NCBI GenBank assembly: GCA_038501195.1
Contig: JBBPUQ010000002.1
Location: forward strand, 2,914,001 to 2,978,000
Origin: Nemania diffusa
Lineage: Eukaryota; Ascomycota; Sordariomycetes; Xylariales; Xylariaceae
Direction: 5' to 3'
DNA: 64,000 bases
The stretch's first letter is position 1. Each line of letters starts with the position of its first letter. The notes beneath the pieces were generated by a model. The model had not been told where the DNA came from and ran no database searches. It saw nothing but the letters and a program-made list of their open reading frames with translations. The position numbers were made by a program, and so were the translations under genes. Positions 21,298 to 33,190 of the stretch are shown piece after piece.

Positions 21298-23776
21298 ATG
21301 GCAGACCGTGCTCCCGGATATGAGCAAGCGGCCGAGGACCTTCAATGCTATAATTGTGGCATGAGAGGGCATATGTTCTTCGCTTGTCCGGAAGATACCC
21401 GGCGCGTACCTGCGTGTGTAGTCCCGTTTTCTATGCCATTTATTGTCTATGCTTTGAAAACCACAACTTATCTAAGCAGTCGGCTTCTATGAATATGATT
21501 GTGTTACTACTAATAACACTATACACGGCTCGAAACGAACAATTTGTTAATGCTTATTTAGTGGTTTAGAAGCGTCACGGAAGCGACAAGCTTCGGCCAG
21601 TGATCACCATGCATCGATAAAGCGTGGTAGGGGCCCTGTTGTCACCCACTACCCGCCTCCCCGTCCACTCGGTCTACCGCACATCCCGCCCCCGCCGACA
21701 ATATATAGCTCTGGTCTAGGTTATGAAGGATTTCATAACGGTCCACCATCGGATCTTCCTACTGGCCCGCCGTACCATCAGCCGCCTCCCCCAGGACAGT
21801 ATGGCCAGTATCAGCCGTCCAGCGCTGGTGCCGGACGAAGTGCGTCTCGGGGACTCTCTTACGATAACTCTCGAGACGCGTATGAACATCATTTCCCGGG
21901 CGCTCCTCGAGTACCGCCTCCGGAAACTCTCTACAGGCCGTCTCATTATGACCAGTATGACCAGCCCCGCTCAGCCCCATCACCTAGTGCTCCCTATGGT
22001 CGCCCTTATTCAGCTCCCCCTGATCGGCATGATGAGCATCCCCCCGGTCTACTCCAAAGTTCACCATATGCCTCCATTCATCGAACCCCTCTTCAGGCGA
22101 GTTTTGAGCATTATCCTCCGGCCCCCGGTGTGGATAATTATTACCCTAGCCCTCCCCAGCCATATCCCCCGCCTCCTTTAAATGTTCATCGGAATTCGTC
22201 ACATACTAGGCACGATGACACTTCTCCAGCTCGGCTTTATACATCGGGCCGTGGGTCGCCGCCTCCCGGAACCTACTCCCATCAACTTCACCAATATCCA
22301 CCTCCAGAACCATCCCCGTACCACGCCCGCTACGACGATCGATTTGCGGATCGATCCTCATACGAACCACAAAGAGGGGATACCCATTCGCAACATGGTG
22401 AGCGGCGTTCCGGTAGGAGCCGACCGAATCGTGAGCGTTATGGTCGTCGTATGCGTTATAGCTCACCCAAAGGTCGTAGCCACTCTGAACGTCGATTTCT
22501 AGACTCGCCCCGAATTTCTAGCCCAGTAAACCTCACCCCTCCTGCTAGATCAGCAAGAGGCTCAGCCGTCCCGGAGAGTACAAGGTCCCAACAAAGCCCT
22601 AGCAATGCCTTAACTCTGGATACGAAGAGCCCGGAAAAGTACACCGCTGAAGACTTTAGTTGGGAAGAAGAAATGATATTCAAAGAGTTACCTGTTAAAT
22701 TGACGAGAGATCTTATTTGGGAACCTTTACCAATTGAATGGACGGATGATCCTATAATGCCTCCAAAATACGACAAAGAGACTATAACGTCAAGATATAT
22801 AAACCCTACCAACGTAGACGACTTTGCGCTGAGCATTCGCGACACTAAGGCATGGCAGACAATGCAGTACCATCCAGCATTTTTGTCCCCTACGGATGTT
22901 CGAATCGAGAGGTTATGGGATTACGAGAAAGCCCTAAATCCCGGGCCAGTATACAACAAACAATCTCGCTATAGTGTTAATAGCAGCGGTAGTAGGCAAC
23001 GTGGAAAGTCATGGGGTTTGAGAGCGCGAGGAGGCCCCCAAAGCCGATATTCCCAGCACTATGGGCAAGATCATTCGTCAACTGATGATCAATCCAATTA
23101 CTTCCGGTCGGGGTCAACAAAGAGGAGTTGGGACCAGACCAGTCCCCAAGATGCAGATGCATCGGAAAGAAGGAACAAGATACTTGGAAAGAAACCGAAG
23201 ATATCCTCCCCTGAACCAGGTGAAGTGTGTGAGACCGACGACCAACCGACGTCGACTAAGAGTACTAGCCCTTCATGGGAGCAAGATTATCATGATGTCC
23301 ATCAAGGCCATAACGATCATACTGTGAATGCTTTACAGGACTCTCGAGCTAGCCCACCGGATGTCACATCTGAGAGCAGTGGGGGGGTATCATCTCTACA
23401 CGCTCCATCAACTCCCCCGCGGCGTCCTGCCCACGCCACCGGCTCTCCTTCCCGTATATCAAGCATACGAAGTTCCCGAGGCGGTCCTACTAAAAGATCA
23501 AGCAGACATAGCTTGAGAAGTAACGCTAGTCGAGAAAGTAGCAGACACAGTTCGATAGGCTCTCCTCTAACACCCAATGAACGAGAACTACTTGGAATGG
23601 GGTCCTCTTCGAGCGGCAGTGATTCGGGACGAGACTCGCCTACGCCTCAAGCAAACGACGCCTCAGCCCGGTCGCGGCAACGGCCCGCAAAGCTACACGC
23701 GGCATATCAGTAAGTAGTCTGTGTTTAGGCATTACAATCTCTTCTTACTGACTAATGATGTAGGCGCCGTTGGTGA
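21298..23776 (+). CDS. Zinc-knuckle (CCHC) protein with long disordered tail
   Basis: Exons are 21298-21413, 21562-23709 and 23764-23776, giving 758 aa. A single CX2CX4HX4C knuckle lies at C17, C20, H25 and C30 (CYNCGMRGHMFFAC), a fold that usually binds single-stranded RNA or DNA. It is followed by GLEASRKRQAS and a very long Pro/Tyr/Ser/Arg-rich disordered region (about 60-320), a more ordered patch around WEEEMIFKELP...LIWEPLPIEWTDDP (about 358-385), and Ser-rich tails with RSSR- and SP-type sites. The last exon is 13 nt and encodes only the RRW end. The role is unknown; RNA processing or chromatin is plausible by composition. The splice phases agree throughout. Confidence 0.8.
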
Positions 23777-24792
23777 AGGCTTTTCAGACCAAGATCGCGG
23801 GATTATGTTATACGAGTGATATCTGCCGGTTGTGGCTGATAACCAGCCAGCTTCATAGATATGCCACCCATAGATATACCCAGCAGTAAGGGTGTTCTCT
23901 ACATTTCAAGTCGGCCGCCTAGCTGACTTGGCAATAGCCTTTTGTTTAGATTCTAGTGGCTCTGCATACCAGTAAAATGACCCTGGCGGTTCATATTTTG
24001 CTGACGGTTAGTTCCATTTAAGATTTCATATCATACACGATTATACAAAGACCTACGATCTAGTGTAGCAAGTTATAGGTTCAGCGCCCTTGCCGGCTAT
24101 AGTAATAACTCTGTCTCCTGTTTTTTCTCTTCTGGTCTTTGGGAGGATACCCAATAAAACAGTCTGACTGATACCGGAGCAGGCGGGTATTTCGGCCTTG
24201 CTCCTAAAGTCTTTAGTTTATCTGGTGAACATTAGTGCGTCTAGAGAAGACAATAGAGATCGTCTTTCAAGATCGTTGTACAGCAACGTCATGATCCTCC
24301 CACATGGATCGAACGCCATAGCAATATATATGACTTTCAATATTAGCCATGCTTTCAAATGTGGTCATCAACCAATCTCCATTTTTCAGTATTCTGGTCA
24401 TCAATAATCATATTCTTTGTATTAGTCTGACTACAAAGGAGCTTGGGAAACAACAGTGTAGTCACTTGTAAATGTGATTGTTTTAGTCTTTCATAATAGT
24501 TTCTTTGGTTATTGAATGTTGATGAATATTAAGGAATGCAGTTTCTGACAGACAAAGTTATAATAAAAATAGAGGAGAATCGCCTTGTCGAGTAAGGAAA
24601 AGCCTCGACAGACGACAGTATTGAAATACAGTCTCGGTTCCGCGATAGCTTTTGCTCCTGTCTACTTGCCTAGTTAATCAGACATTCTTCTCGTCTCTAA
24701 CGGCCTCAAACCTTGTGCTTCTGCTTCTCAGTTTGTCCTAACGGAGAACCGGCAACTTTTAATTACACAATCCCACCTCGATTTCGCCTAAG
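23777..24792. other. Intergenic region, 1 kb
   Basis: This is the 3' flank of the zinc-knuckle gene and the leader of the small Cys-rich gene. It is AT-rich, with only short frames and no repeat or RNA gene that I can recognise. Confidence 0.5.
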
Positions 24793-25086
24793 ATGTGTAC
24801 AGGGATTATTCACGTATATAGATGCCGGCAGTGCAACGCCGTTCTTTATAAACTAAGGCGAGACGACAAGTGCTACTACACCTGTGACCAAGCCAGGCAA
24901 AATGGTATTCGGGGTATGTGTAGCACCGGCATAGACTACGCTCACTATGATCGGACTGCTGAAGAAAGTTGCCTTTATTGCGAAATCTATCTCGGCGATG
25001 AGGTGCTAAATATAACGGCTGAGATATGTGATGAAGGTGATGAGCCTTGGCCCGAAGACGATGAAGAGGGAGGCGCATTATTATAG
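24793..25086 (+). CDS. Small cysteine-rich hypothetical protein, 97 aa
   Basis: ATG at 24793 opens a single exon to TAG at 25086. The protein has nine or so Cys residues, with CRQC and CLYC pairs, and ends in an acidic run. It resembles the common small Cys-rich fungal proteins that begin MCxG and have metal-binding-like CxxC pairs, but I cannot name a family. It has no signal peptide. Directly after the stop a shifted frame (25083-25148) continues an acidic Glu/Asp/Gly tail, so a one-base frameshift, in the genome or in the assembly, may have truncated a longer protein. Confidence 0.55.
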   Translation: MCTGIIHVYRCRQCNAVLYKLRRDDKCYYTCDQARQNGIRGMCSTGIDYAHYDRTAEESCLYCEIYLGDEVLNITAEICDEGDEPWPEDDEEGGALL

Positions 25087-25954
25087 ACGAAGATAGCGAG
25101 GAAGAAATCGGAGAAGGCGAGGGAGAAGTTGAAGACGAGGAGGAGTAGGGTGAAGCTACGGTCGTTAAGTCACTTTAGAGACACTCTTTGCCTACTCTTT
25201 ATCCTGTGTCTCAACGCCTAGCCGTGCTAATTTAGGATCGGAAGAGCATATAGTAGGAGAAGTCGTTTGAGAAGTTGTTTGAGAGAGGCGAAGATCTTAG
25301 TATAGTAGACTTGAGAGTCTTTCTCTTCGTGGTACTAAACACGTTAGGTATTGTTTATGATAAGTCACTAAATCAAATCCGCAGGTAAGTCAAACAGGTC
25401 TGAAAATAGTCATAATACCAATATTGAATAGAGAAAATGCTACCTACCTACATGGTATTTTGTATAATTTTTAGTGCAGTCCACAGAGACGTAATACTGA
25501 GGATCTCCACTAAACATGCTTCAAAGAACCGGGGGTTTCAAAGCTGCGATAAGATAAAGCTACCCCGCGTTGCCGCGTCCCGTACATTAGGTATGTAGGA
25601 TATGTAGGTACCTACCTAAGGTACGTTTACCCTAAGGCTTGAGCAGTGCTAGTAGCTGTTTGCACCAGGTACAAGACATAGGAAGAATGCCGCAGGGCGA
25701 AAGAGAAGGCAACAACGCGATGACATAGAGCCACCCCTCTCAATACCTACCTACTATATAATACCTACCTACCTACCACGTAGTAATCTGTTTTGCACTC
25801 TAGGATTCTAGGACATTTCATCCACCCAGGATGAATACATACCTGTGAAATTGCTACAGTTACGAAGATTCAATAATACTCATTCTTACTAGATTTTGCA
25901 AGGAAAAAAGAAGGGGAAGCTCCCCAATAAATAAATTATATCTCCTTCATCATC
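25084..25954. other. Intergenic region with shifted-frame acidic stretch and TACCTA motifs
   Basis: The first 65 bp encode a Glu-rich tail in a shifted frame (see findings). Farther right are TAGGTACCTACCTAAGGTAC (25605-25624) and CCTACCTACTATATAATACCTACCTACCTACC (25746-25777). No further gene is visible before the PI31 start at 25955. Confidence 0.5.
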
Positions 25955-27166
25955 ATGACTACAAACCCGCTTAGCTCATCGGCCATCCTGCGGTCGATGA
26001 CCAATGCACTATCCACACATGAGCCAAACGATACAACGTCGGATCTTAGTAGCTCTCATGAAGCGTTAGCTCTATTCACACATGCCTGTATGGTATCACT
26101 TGGCTTCCGCTTACTCGGCTTCGATGAAGATAAGACGATCGGTAAGTTGCCTGGAGACATACTTGACCTTCTATCCTCTATACCAACCAGCTAATTGGAC
26201 GCAGAGGCCGAATGCCACCAGTTAGCTCCGCGTCTGCCGGCGAACTGGAACGCATCCTTCAATACATATGCCTTCGTGTACGCCCACCAACAGTCTGCTC
26301 TCCGTTTCGTCATCAAGATTGATCGCATGGGCGGCAAAGCCGAGATTCGTGGGCTGGCTGTACAAGATGAGCGCATCGCGCGCGCTGAAGTGACGATTAA
26401 GGACTTCGTCTCAAATGCAGCACTTCCCGTCCGGATTACTATGACACAAGATGGGACAGAGGATCGCTCTGACTTGAGACACAAGTTTCAGAACGTTTTC
26501 ATATCGGAAAGCCGCATTGGGGACCTAGCCACTTTGATCAAGATCAATATTATCCAGAAGCTTTTGCCCGCGCTGCAAAAGGAAGGCTATGAGGAGTCTC
26601 CCGATGATACAGTCGCGCGCGAAGACGCCCAGGAAGCTGCTCGTAGACCACCGAGACAACCAGTGATGCCTGATCCCATGCCTCGGCCAGCGCAGCCATA
26701 TCCTTACGAAGATCCTCTTCGTCCACTGCCCCGGCGACCGGTCCCGGCTGCAGACTTCCCGCCGCCAGATTTTGAAGATCCTTATGATCTTAACCGTCCC
26801 CGAGTACCTCTTATGCCGGGCCGTACACCATTTGGAAATATTGGAGCAGATGACCTGAACCCGCCTGGGCTTGGGCCGTATGACCCACTGCGTCCCGGAC
26901 TGGGAATCCCTGGTGGCGGTCTGCCCGGACTCGGGGGAGGGAGAGGCATGCATCCTACGTTTGATGACCCACTATTCGGCGGTGAGGGAGGTATGGGAGG
27001 CGAATTCGATCCGCAGGTGCCTCCAGGCGCACGCTATGACCCCCTCGGGCCGGGTGGCCTTCCAAGGCTGGGTGGCCGCCGTCCGGGAGGCGGGAACGGC
27101 CCCTTTGGTGGAGGCCGGGGCGGATTTGGAGGGTTTGATGGATTTGGCGGAGGTGACATAATTTAA
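25955..27166 (+). CDS. PI31-type proteasome regulator
   Basis: Exons are 25955-26141 and 26205-27166, giving 382 aa. The N-terminal half (about 1-190) has the FP/PI31 fold: PNDTTSDLSSSHEALALFTHA, then LPANWNASFNTYAFVYAHQQS and helices ending in IIQKLLPALQKEGY. The C-terminal half is the Pro/Gly-rich PI31_C region with repeated DPYDLNRP, DPLRPG and DDLNPPG elements and a glycine-rich FGGFDGFGGGDII end. PI31 (human PSMF1, budding yeast Fub1) binds the 20S proteasome and modulates its activity and assembly. The intron acceptor GACGCAG at 26204 restores the frame (GAG, Glu63). Confidence 0.87.
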
Positions 27167-27410
27167 TCAACTGAGAAAGATGGGCTCTGATATTCCTGAT
27201 TCCAAGATAGTGCTACGGAGACGGGTAAGTTAGTTCGTTGACTGTATGGCTACATCTCCATAATGAGTTATGAGTTCAAGTGTAAAACAATCTGTACCGG
27301 TACGAATAAAACACAGTCACACTGCAAGGCTATTTTAAGACTTATAACCCTCTACTCGCGTAAATTATCGGGGGGAGCAACCTTCTTTCCTTATGGATCC
27401 CAAGGAATTA

Positions 27411-28415
27411 TCATCCATTGGATGATATTGTCAATAGTGGTTCTACTTTCGCTTTACCCTCTTCAACCCAACATTCAAAGAACAGTGGTCCAGCTTCTAC
27501 AGCACGAAGAGGTGTCGTCTTGGCACCGCCTATGTCCTTGCCAGGGGTCTGTTGGTCCTTAGATGCGGGCTGAAGATTGGGCTGTGTCGGCACCCAGGGT
27601 TGCGGATGCTAGTGCAAAAAGTCAGCTCACTCAAACATACCAATCCCGACACCAAGTTGTCGCCGAACCGCACCTACCCCTATCGGCGCCTCGGCCTCAT
27701 CCCGCAGCTCTACGGCTACGGTATACGTGCAGCCCTCGGGGAGCGGCGCCATCTTCTCGCTGACGTAGGCCAGCCGCCTGACGGCGGCGCGCAGCTGCTC
27801 ATCGACGTTCGCCCAGTTGACCTTCTGCTGGTTCGCCTGCTCCGCGTCGCTAGGCCCCGCACCGGCGACAGGAGCGTCACCGCCCGCGTCCTCAACAACG
27901 TCCTCGCCATCGTCGTCGTCGTCGTCGTCGTCGCGGCCCCACGACGCCTTCTCCTTCCCCTTGCCTAAGTCCCTAGGCAGGCCCTTCCACGCGGCGGGGA
28001 ACCGCGCGACGTCGAACATCCAGCGCTCCATGACGGCGGCGCCGCCGGCGGCGTAGACGACGACGGCCAGGCGCTCGACGGCGCCCTGGGCGATCTGCGC
28101 GCGCACGGCGTCCACGGCGTCCCGGACCCAGGAGCAGACGGCCGGGTGCCGCGACTGGTGGACCGGGAGGTTGTAGGCGCGGCTTGTGAGGAAGGTGGCG
28201 GCCGGGTATAGCTTCCTATAGTATAGGATGTTGTGGATGCACACCGTGAGGAAGTGTGTGAAGGTTGTCAGGAGACGGGTTGCCTGGGGGATGGTGATGG
28301 ACGTTCCTCCGCCTCCTTCTCCTCCTCCTCCTCCTCCTCCTCCTCCTCCTAGGGCTGCTGGTGTGGGAGTCGTGGGAGTCGTGTCTGGTGGTGGTGTATT
28401 GGGGTCCATCTCCAT
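27411..28415 (-). CDS. rev7: HORMA-domain protein Rev7/MAD2B
   Basis: Exons, in transcription order, are 28415-27678 and 27608-27411, giving 311 aa. Rev7 is the accessory subunit of DNA polymerase zeta in translesion synthesis. The HORMA signature begins at TRLLTTFTHFLTVCIHNILY, with YPAATFLTSRAYNLPVHQS following. The second exon supplies HPQPWVPTQPNLQPASKD and VEAGPLFFECWVEEGK, the seat-belt region. Splicing with donor GGG/GTAGGT and acceptor CACTAG (branch CTGAC) removes a 69-nt intron and avoids the stop of the unspliced frame. The N-terminus has a long glycine tract and the middle an Asp tract, both encoded by triplet repeats. A second in-frame ATG lies at 28409. Confidence 0.85.
27909..27938. 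repeat. CGT trinucleotide repeat coding for Asp in rev7
   Basis: Repeated CGT/CGTCGT triplets on the + strand encode a run of eight Asp residues on the minus strand. Confidence 0.85.
28304..28350. repeat. CCT trinucleotide repeat coding for Gly in rev7
   Basis: A run of about 15 CCT-like triplets gives a glycine tract near residue 23-37 of Rev7. It is a slippage-prone coding microsatellite. Confidence 0.9.
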
Positions 28416-29661
28416 GATAGATCCCTAGAGTCAACCCCTCGAGCACTTGGGCTTAAGCTTGTATTATGAGTTTTGTTTATCTTAAGCTTAATGCAGTATA
28501 GAGTTGTCTAAAAAAAACGAGTTGTGGTTAGGTACTCTAAACCTTAGCTGAGGTATAACAACAGGACTTGTTTAGGATAGGTAGTTTATGATTGACGTCT
28601 TAGTTGTTCATTTCAACTCCACCTACCTACAGTACTAGATGTCAGGCTAAGACAGGTAAGCAAGGTAAATAAAGTAGAATCTATCATCTACCTACATTTC
28701 ATTACCACGGCAAATATGTACAGGATTCGCGTATCGAGTATGCCCACCGGATACCTACTATGTACGTGACTAAACTCGGGCCATTGAAACGCGTGAACAC
28801 GCTACCAAAACACGAACAACGGCCTAGATCCTACTGCTACCTACCTATATTTATAGTGCCTGGCCGCTAGGAGTGGGTCTTCCAAACTATTATCTAGGTA
28901 CATAAGTACCCATCCACTACAACCTTGGAAGCGTTCAACCGCGGATCCAACCAGAACACCTTTCGAGATTTACATATTTCGAAAATAAAACAAACACATT
29001 ACAGCGGCCACTAATGGAATACCCTAGACAAGTGCCTTGCAGAATCCTGCTCAAACGACCGGTGGCCAGTATGGTCTGGTTCGAGGATGCTGTTTCCGTT
29101 ACGCTCCCTACTGTTGTCTTTGATCATATGCGTAGATCCGTCTCATTGTTCTAAATACTTCAGAGGCAGCAGCTGTGCTTCGAGAATCAGTCAGTCTGGT
29201 CTCCCGAATCTCCTACTAGATACTCTTTCTTCCTACGACGACAACTTCAATGCGATGGCTTTGAATACCTGAGGTACCTTCATAGATAGACGGCGGTAGA
29301 TAGCTGGTAGGTACCTTGAGTAGGTACTTACCTATATAATATAGATAATGTAGCGAGGTAGGTACGCATACGCATAGTGAAAAGTAAGGGATTTGTACTC
29401 TGTAGCAGTCAGTCCTAGGACTGTCACCCCGCTGAGACCCCGCCGACCACCCAAGCCCGTCTCTACCAACCCACACCCCCAGAAATAAATTACTTATACA
29501 GAGTGCCGACATCTTCAGATAACACAACCGGTGCTATTTTCTCCCCCCCTCCCCCTAGCACGCAAACCCCCTGCGCCGAACAACCAGCAAACCGAAGCAG
29601 AGTCGATTGTACCCCAGAGGATCGATCGTGCACCTTTACACGGCTTGCAGCCTCGCCAACG
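28416..29661. promoter_or_regulatory. Divergent upstream region of rev7 and the importin-9 gene
   Basis: These 1.25 kb separate two divergent start codons. They include several TACCTACC/TAGGTA words (28618-28630, 28690, 29305-29360) and, just before the importin start, a C-rich leader (29540-29600). No coding frame is convincing. Confidence 0.5.
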
Positions 29662-32600
29662 ATGGAGGACCAGCTTGTCCAGGTTCTTGCTAATACGCAG
29701 TTGGCTGCTGAAGGTCCGAGGAAGCAGGCCGAGCTCGACCTGAAGCGCGCCCAGACGAATCCCGCCTTTCCTCTGTCTCTCGCCAACATCGGCCGACACG
29801 CGTCTATCTCGGTCGAAATCCGACAGGCTGCTCTGTCTACGCTTCGCCGGTTTATCGAGAGCAATTGGAGCGGCGAGAACGATGACGGCCCTGTCATCCC
29901 CATTGCCGACCCCGTGAAAGACCAGGTCAGACCCCTGGTGCTGGATCTGGCCCTGAATTTCGATGGCGACAGGAAGATCAAGACAGCTGCAAGGTAACAT
30001 GCCATAACCTTTTTTTGTCTGCCTAGGCTGTCATTTCTCGCACTCCCTGATATCGTCCCCTCGTCTCCTCGTCCCCTCGTGCCTGGCACCCTGCCACATG
30101 GCTCACTCTCCCCCCGAGATATGCTCTTCTTAGTTCCACTTACAATGCACACGGGTACTCTTTGATGTCTTTTCTCTCCACTGACCATACATATAAAGCT
30201 TTGTTGTAGGCAAGATAGCCAACGTTGACTGGCCCGAACAATGGCCCGACCTTCTTCCTACGCTTCTCAATATAATCCCTACTGGCAGTGACGGCCAGCT
30301 TCATGGGGCTCTCAAGGTCCTCGGCGACCTAGTCGAGGAGAGCCTAAGCGATGACCAGTTCTTTTCGATGGCTCAGGATATTGTCCGAGTTGTGTACGAT
30401 ATCGCCATAAGCGATAGTCGAAAGCCCGCGCTACGTGCGCTGGCTGTGTCTGTCTTCCGAGGCTGCTTTGATCTTATGGATACTGTCAAAGATGAGCATC
30501 CCAAGGATGTCTTCGCGTTTGCCGAGGGGGCTTTGAAAGGCTGGTTCCCTTTCTGTCTCGAGATCCTAAAACTACAGCTACCTAAACTCGACCTCCAATC
30601 TACTACTCAACCTGAGTCATGGAATGGTCTTATTGCACTCAAGTTTCAGATTGTCAAATGTCTCCTGAAAGTCCGGAGTGTCTTTGCGAACTTGCTGCTG
30701 CCTCATACGCCCCCTTTCTTTCAAGCCATTTGGGAAGAGTTGTCTACTCTCGAGTCTTCGTATGAGCAGCTATATCTCGAAAACGAGGCTCAGGGTCGGT
30801 TGGAAGATGCGGACGGTCTACCCTATACTCTCGACTTCCTTGTACTAGAGGAACTCGACTTCTTAAATCAATGCCTAAAAGCCGCGCCTGTCCGCAAAGA
30901 GCTCGAGGCTCAACTTAACGCTCACGCAGGTGCTCATGAGACACCGTGGCTGTTAGACATTTCCAAGATAACTAGTTCCTACGGTCGGATCACTTTGGAG
31001 GAACAGCAACTCTGGGATATCGACGTATCCCTGTATCTAGCAGAAGAGCTGTCCGTTAGTGCCAACTATACCCCCCGTACCGCCTGTGGGGATCTTTTGA
31101 TCAGGCTGGGCGAATGGCTGGACCAGAAGGCGTTAGAGGGCCTATATGCGTATACTAAGTCTGTTTTTACGGAGAATGTATCATGGCGAAGACAAGAAGC
31201 CACTCTCTATTTGCTTAACATGCTGTTGAGAGACTATCTTGATTGTGGTAAGACGGTTTCGCCAGATCTAAGCCAAGCATACCTAGAGCTTGTCAACCAT
31301 GCCATTAACCAACCTCACGTATCATTGTTGCGGGCTCGGGGTTACCTCGTTGCTGGCATCCTATCTCAATGTAATGGGATTGCTGCTAATATGATGGACC
31401 GAACAATCGATGGGATAACCGCTGCAGATTCAGAGCTCGTGCAGGCGGCCTGTATCAAGGCGACCGAAGCATTCATCAACAGCGACGTGAGTGGCGTCGC
31501 TGGCAATACCCAGCTTCAGACGAAGATAGTTGGTGCCATCAGCCAATGGATGTCCACAAAGGATATGACCGAAATCGAGGAAGCCGATGACCTACTTGTT
31601 ACTTTGGCTGAGACGCTACGGGCTGCTATTCAAATTGACAAGAGAGTATCGGTCTCGAATGACGTCCCCGCTCTCGATCTCCTATTCCTCATCGCGAAGC
31701 ACGGCTCAAACAACTGGCAGGTATGCTAAATAAAGCCTGGCTTTCTTTATATCTCTCCTTTTGAGGTATTGCATGCATTACTGACATGGCTTCAGGTTAC
31801 AATTCTTATCTGCGAGACCTTCGAGGATATCGTACAAACCATGTCCGACCCATCCTCATATCAAGCTCTATGCCAAAAGGTGCTCCCATCGTTGACCGGG
31901 GCTTTCAATGTTGCTGATGTCACCTCGAACAACCCTCTAGTTATTGTAAGTTAATGCGTTCGAGTCTTGATTAGATATATGACTTGCTCACCATATCTTT
32001 ATAATAGTTCGCAGCAGAGTTGATGGCTTCACTTACTCAATACGGCTCTGAGCCGCTACCCCCTGGCTTCGTGGCAGCTACCTTGCCCAAGCTGACACGA
32101 TTGCTGATGGAGAGCAACGAAGGGGAGATTCTGCGCCCAGGCGCCGAATCCGTTAAGTATCTATTAGCTCATGACCATGAGCAGATGTTTAATTATCACG
32201 ATGAGAACAATAGATCGGGTCTGGAAGTTTGTCTTCACATCATCGACCGCCTGCTAGGAACCTCGATCGAGGACAACGCAGCCTCTGAGGTTGGCGGTCT
32301 TGCTGCTGAGCTTGTCGAGAAGGCCGGCCATGAACGCCTCGGTCCTTTTTTGCCACAGCTTCTACAGGCTGTGGCGAATAGGCTAGCCACTGCGAAAACT
32401 GCTACCTTTATCCAGTCCCTCATACTCGTCTTTGCCAGACTCTCTCTGGTCGGTGCTCATGATGTTGTCGAATTTCTGACTACCATCCAAATCAACGGAC
32501 AGACTGGGTTGCAAGTTGTTCTAGGCAAGTGGCTAGAGAACTCGGTCAATTTTGCGGGATATGACGAAATCAGACAAAAGTAAGTATACTCTTCCTGTGG

Positions 32601-33190
32601 TCACTTTTTGCTAACATGATGGTAGCGTCATTGCGCTCTCGAAGCTCTACAGCTTAAATGATCCTCGCGTCGCGCAAACAATGGTCAGAGGTGATCTGAT
32701 CATCCCTGCAAGCGACAGGATTATGACACGCTCTCGCGCCAAACAAAGTATGCCCCAAACAAGCTGGTACCTTAACCAATCTATGCTGAATACATCTCCA
32801 GACCCAGATCAATACACGATTATTCCCGCCCCTCTGAAGATCCTAAAAGTGTTGATCGAAGAGCTCTTGTCAGCGTCAGGTCTCACAAGTGCTGCCAATG
32901 TTGCTGCGGCTGCGGCTGCGGAGTTTGCAGATGAGGATAATGAGGACGATGGCTGGGAGGACGACCCAGATACTATTGATCTCAGCCTGGGATCAACCAA
33001 GGCAGATCTTATGGGTTATTTAGACTCCAGCAGCATGCGACATCGTGACGATGAAACACAACAATACCTTTCTGAGTTCTTTGTCGCTGCCGCAAGAGAT
33101 AATGTCGCAGGCTTCGGGGAATGGTACAACAACCTCACAGTGGAAGAGAAGGCTAAGTTGAGCGAGATGGCAAACGCCCAACAACCCTAG
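29662..33190 (+). CDS. kap114: Importin-9/Kap114 family nuclear import receptor
   Basis: Exons are 29662-29993, 30199-31720, 31796-31945, 32008-32579, 32626-32747 and 32802-33190, giving 1,028 aa. The N-terminus MEDQLVQVLANTQLAAEGPR leads to the importin-beta N-terminal domain (KQAELDLKRAQTNPAFPLSL), followed by HEAT repeats. VVGKIANVDWPEQWPDLLP and LWDIDVSLYLAEE are typical of importin-9, and an acidic loop (DEDNEDDGWEDDPDT, near residue 940) lies before the C-terminal helices. Yeast Kap114 imports TBP, histones H2A/H2B and Nap1. The first acceptor is the AAAG at 30198, not the later GTAG, because only it gives FVVGKIANVDW. The fifth intron (32748-32801) is 54 nt, in frame and stop-free, so retention would be silent to the frame. 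Confidence 0.9.

Noticed and set aside
27627..27677. Rev7 ending at the stop 27627-27629
   Set aside because: Conserved HORMA end segments occur in the downstream exon, and a phase-consistent 69-nt intron joins them.
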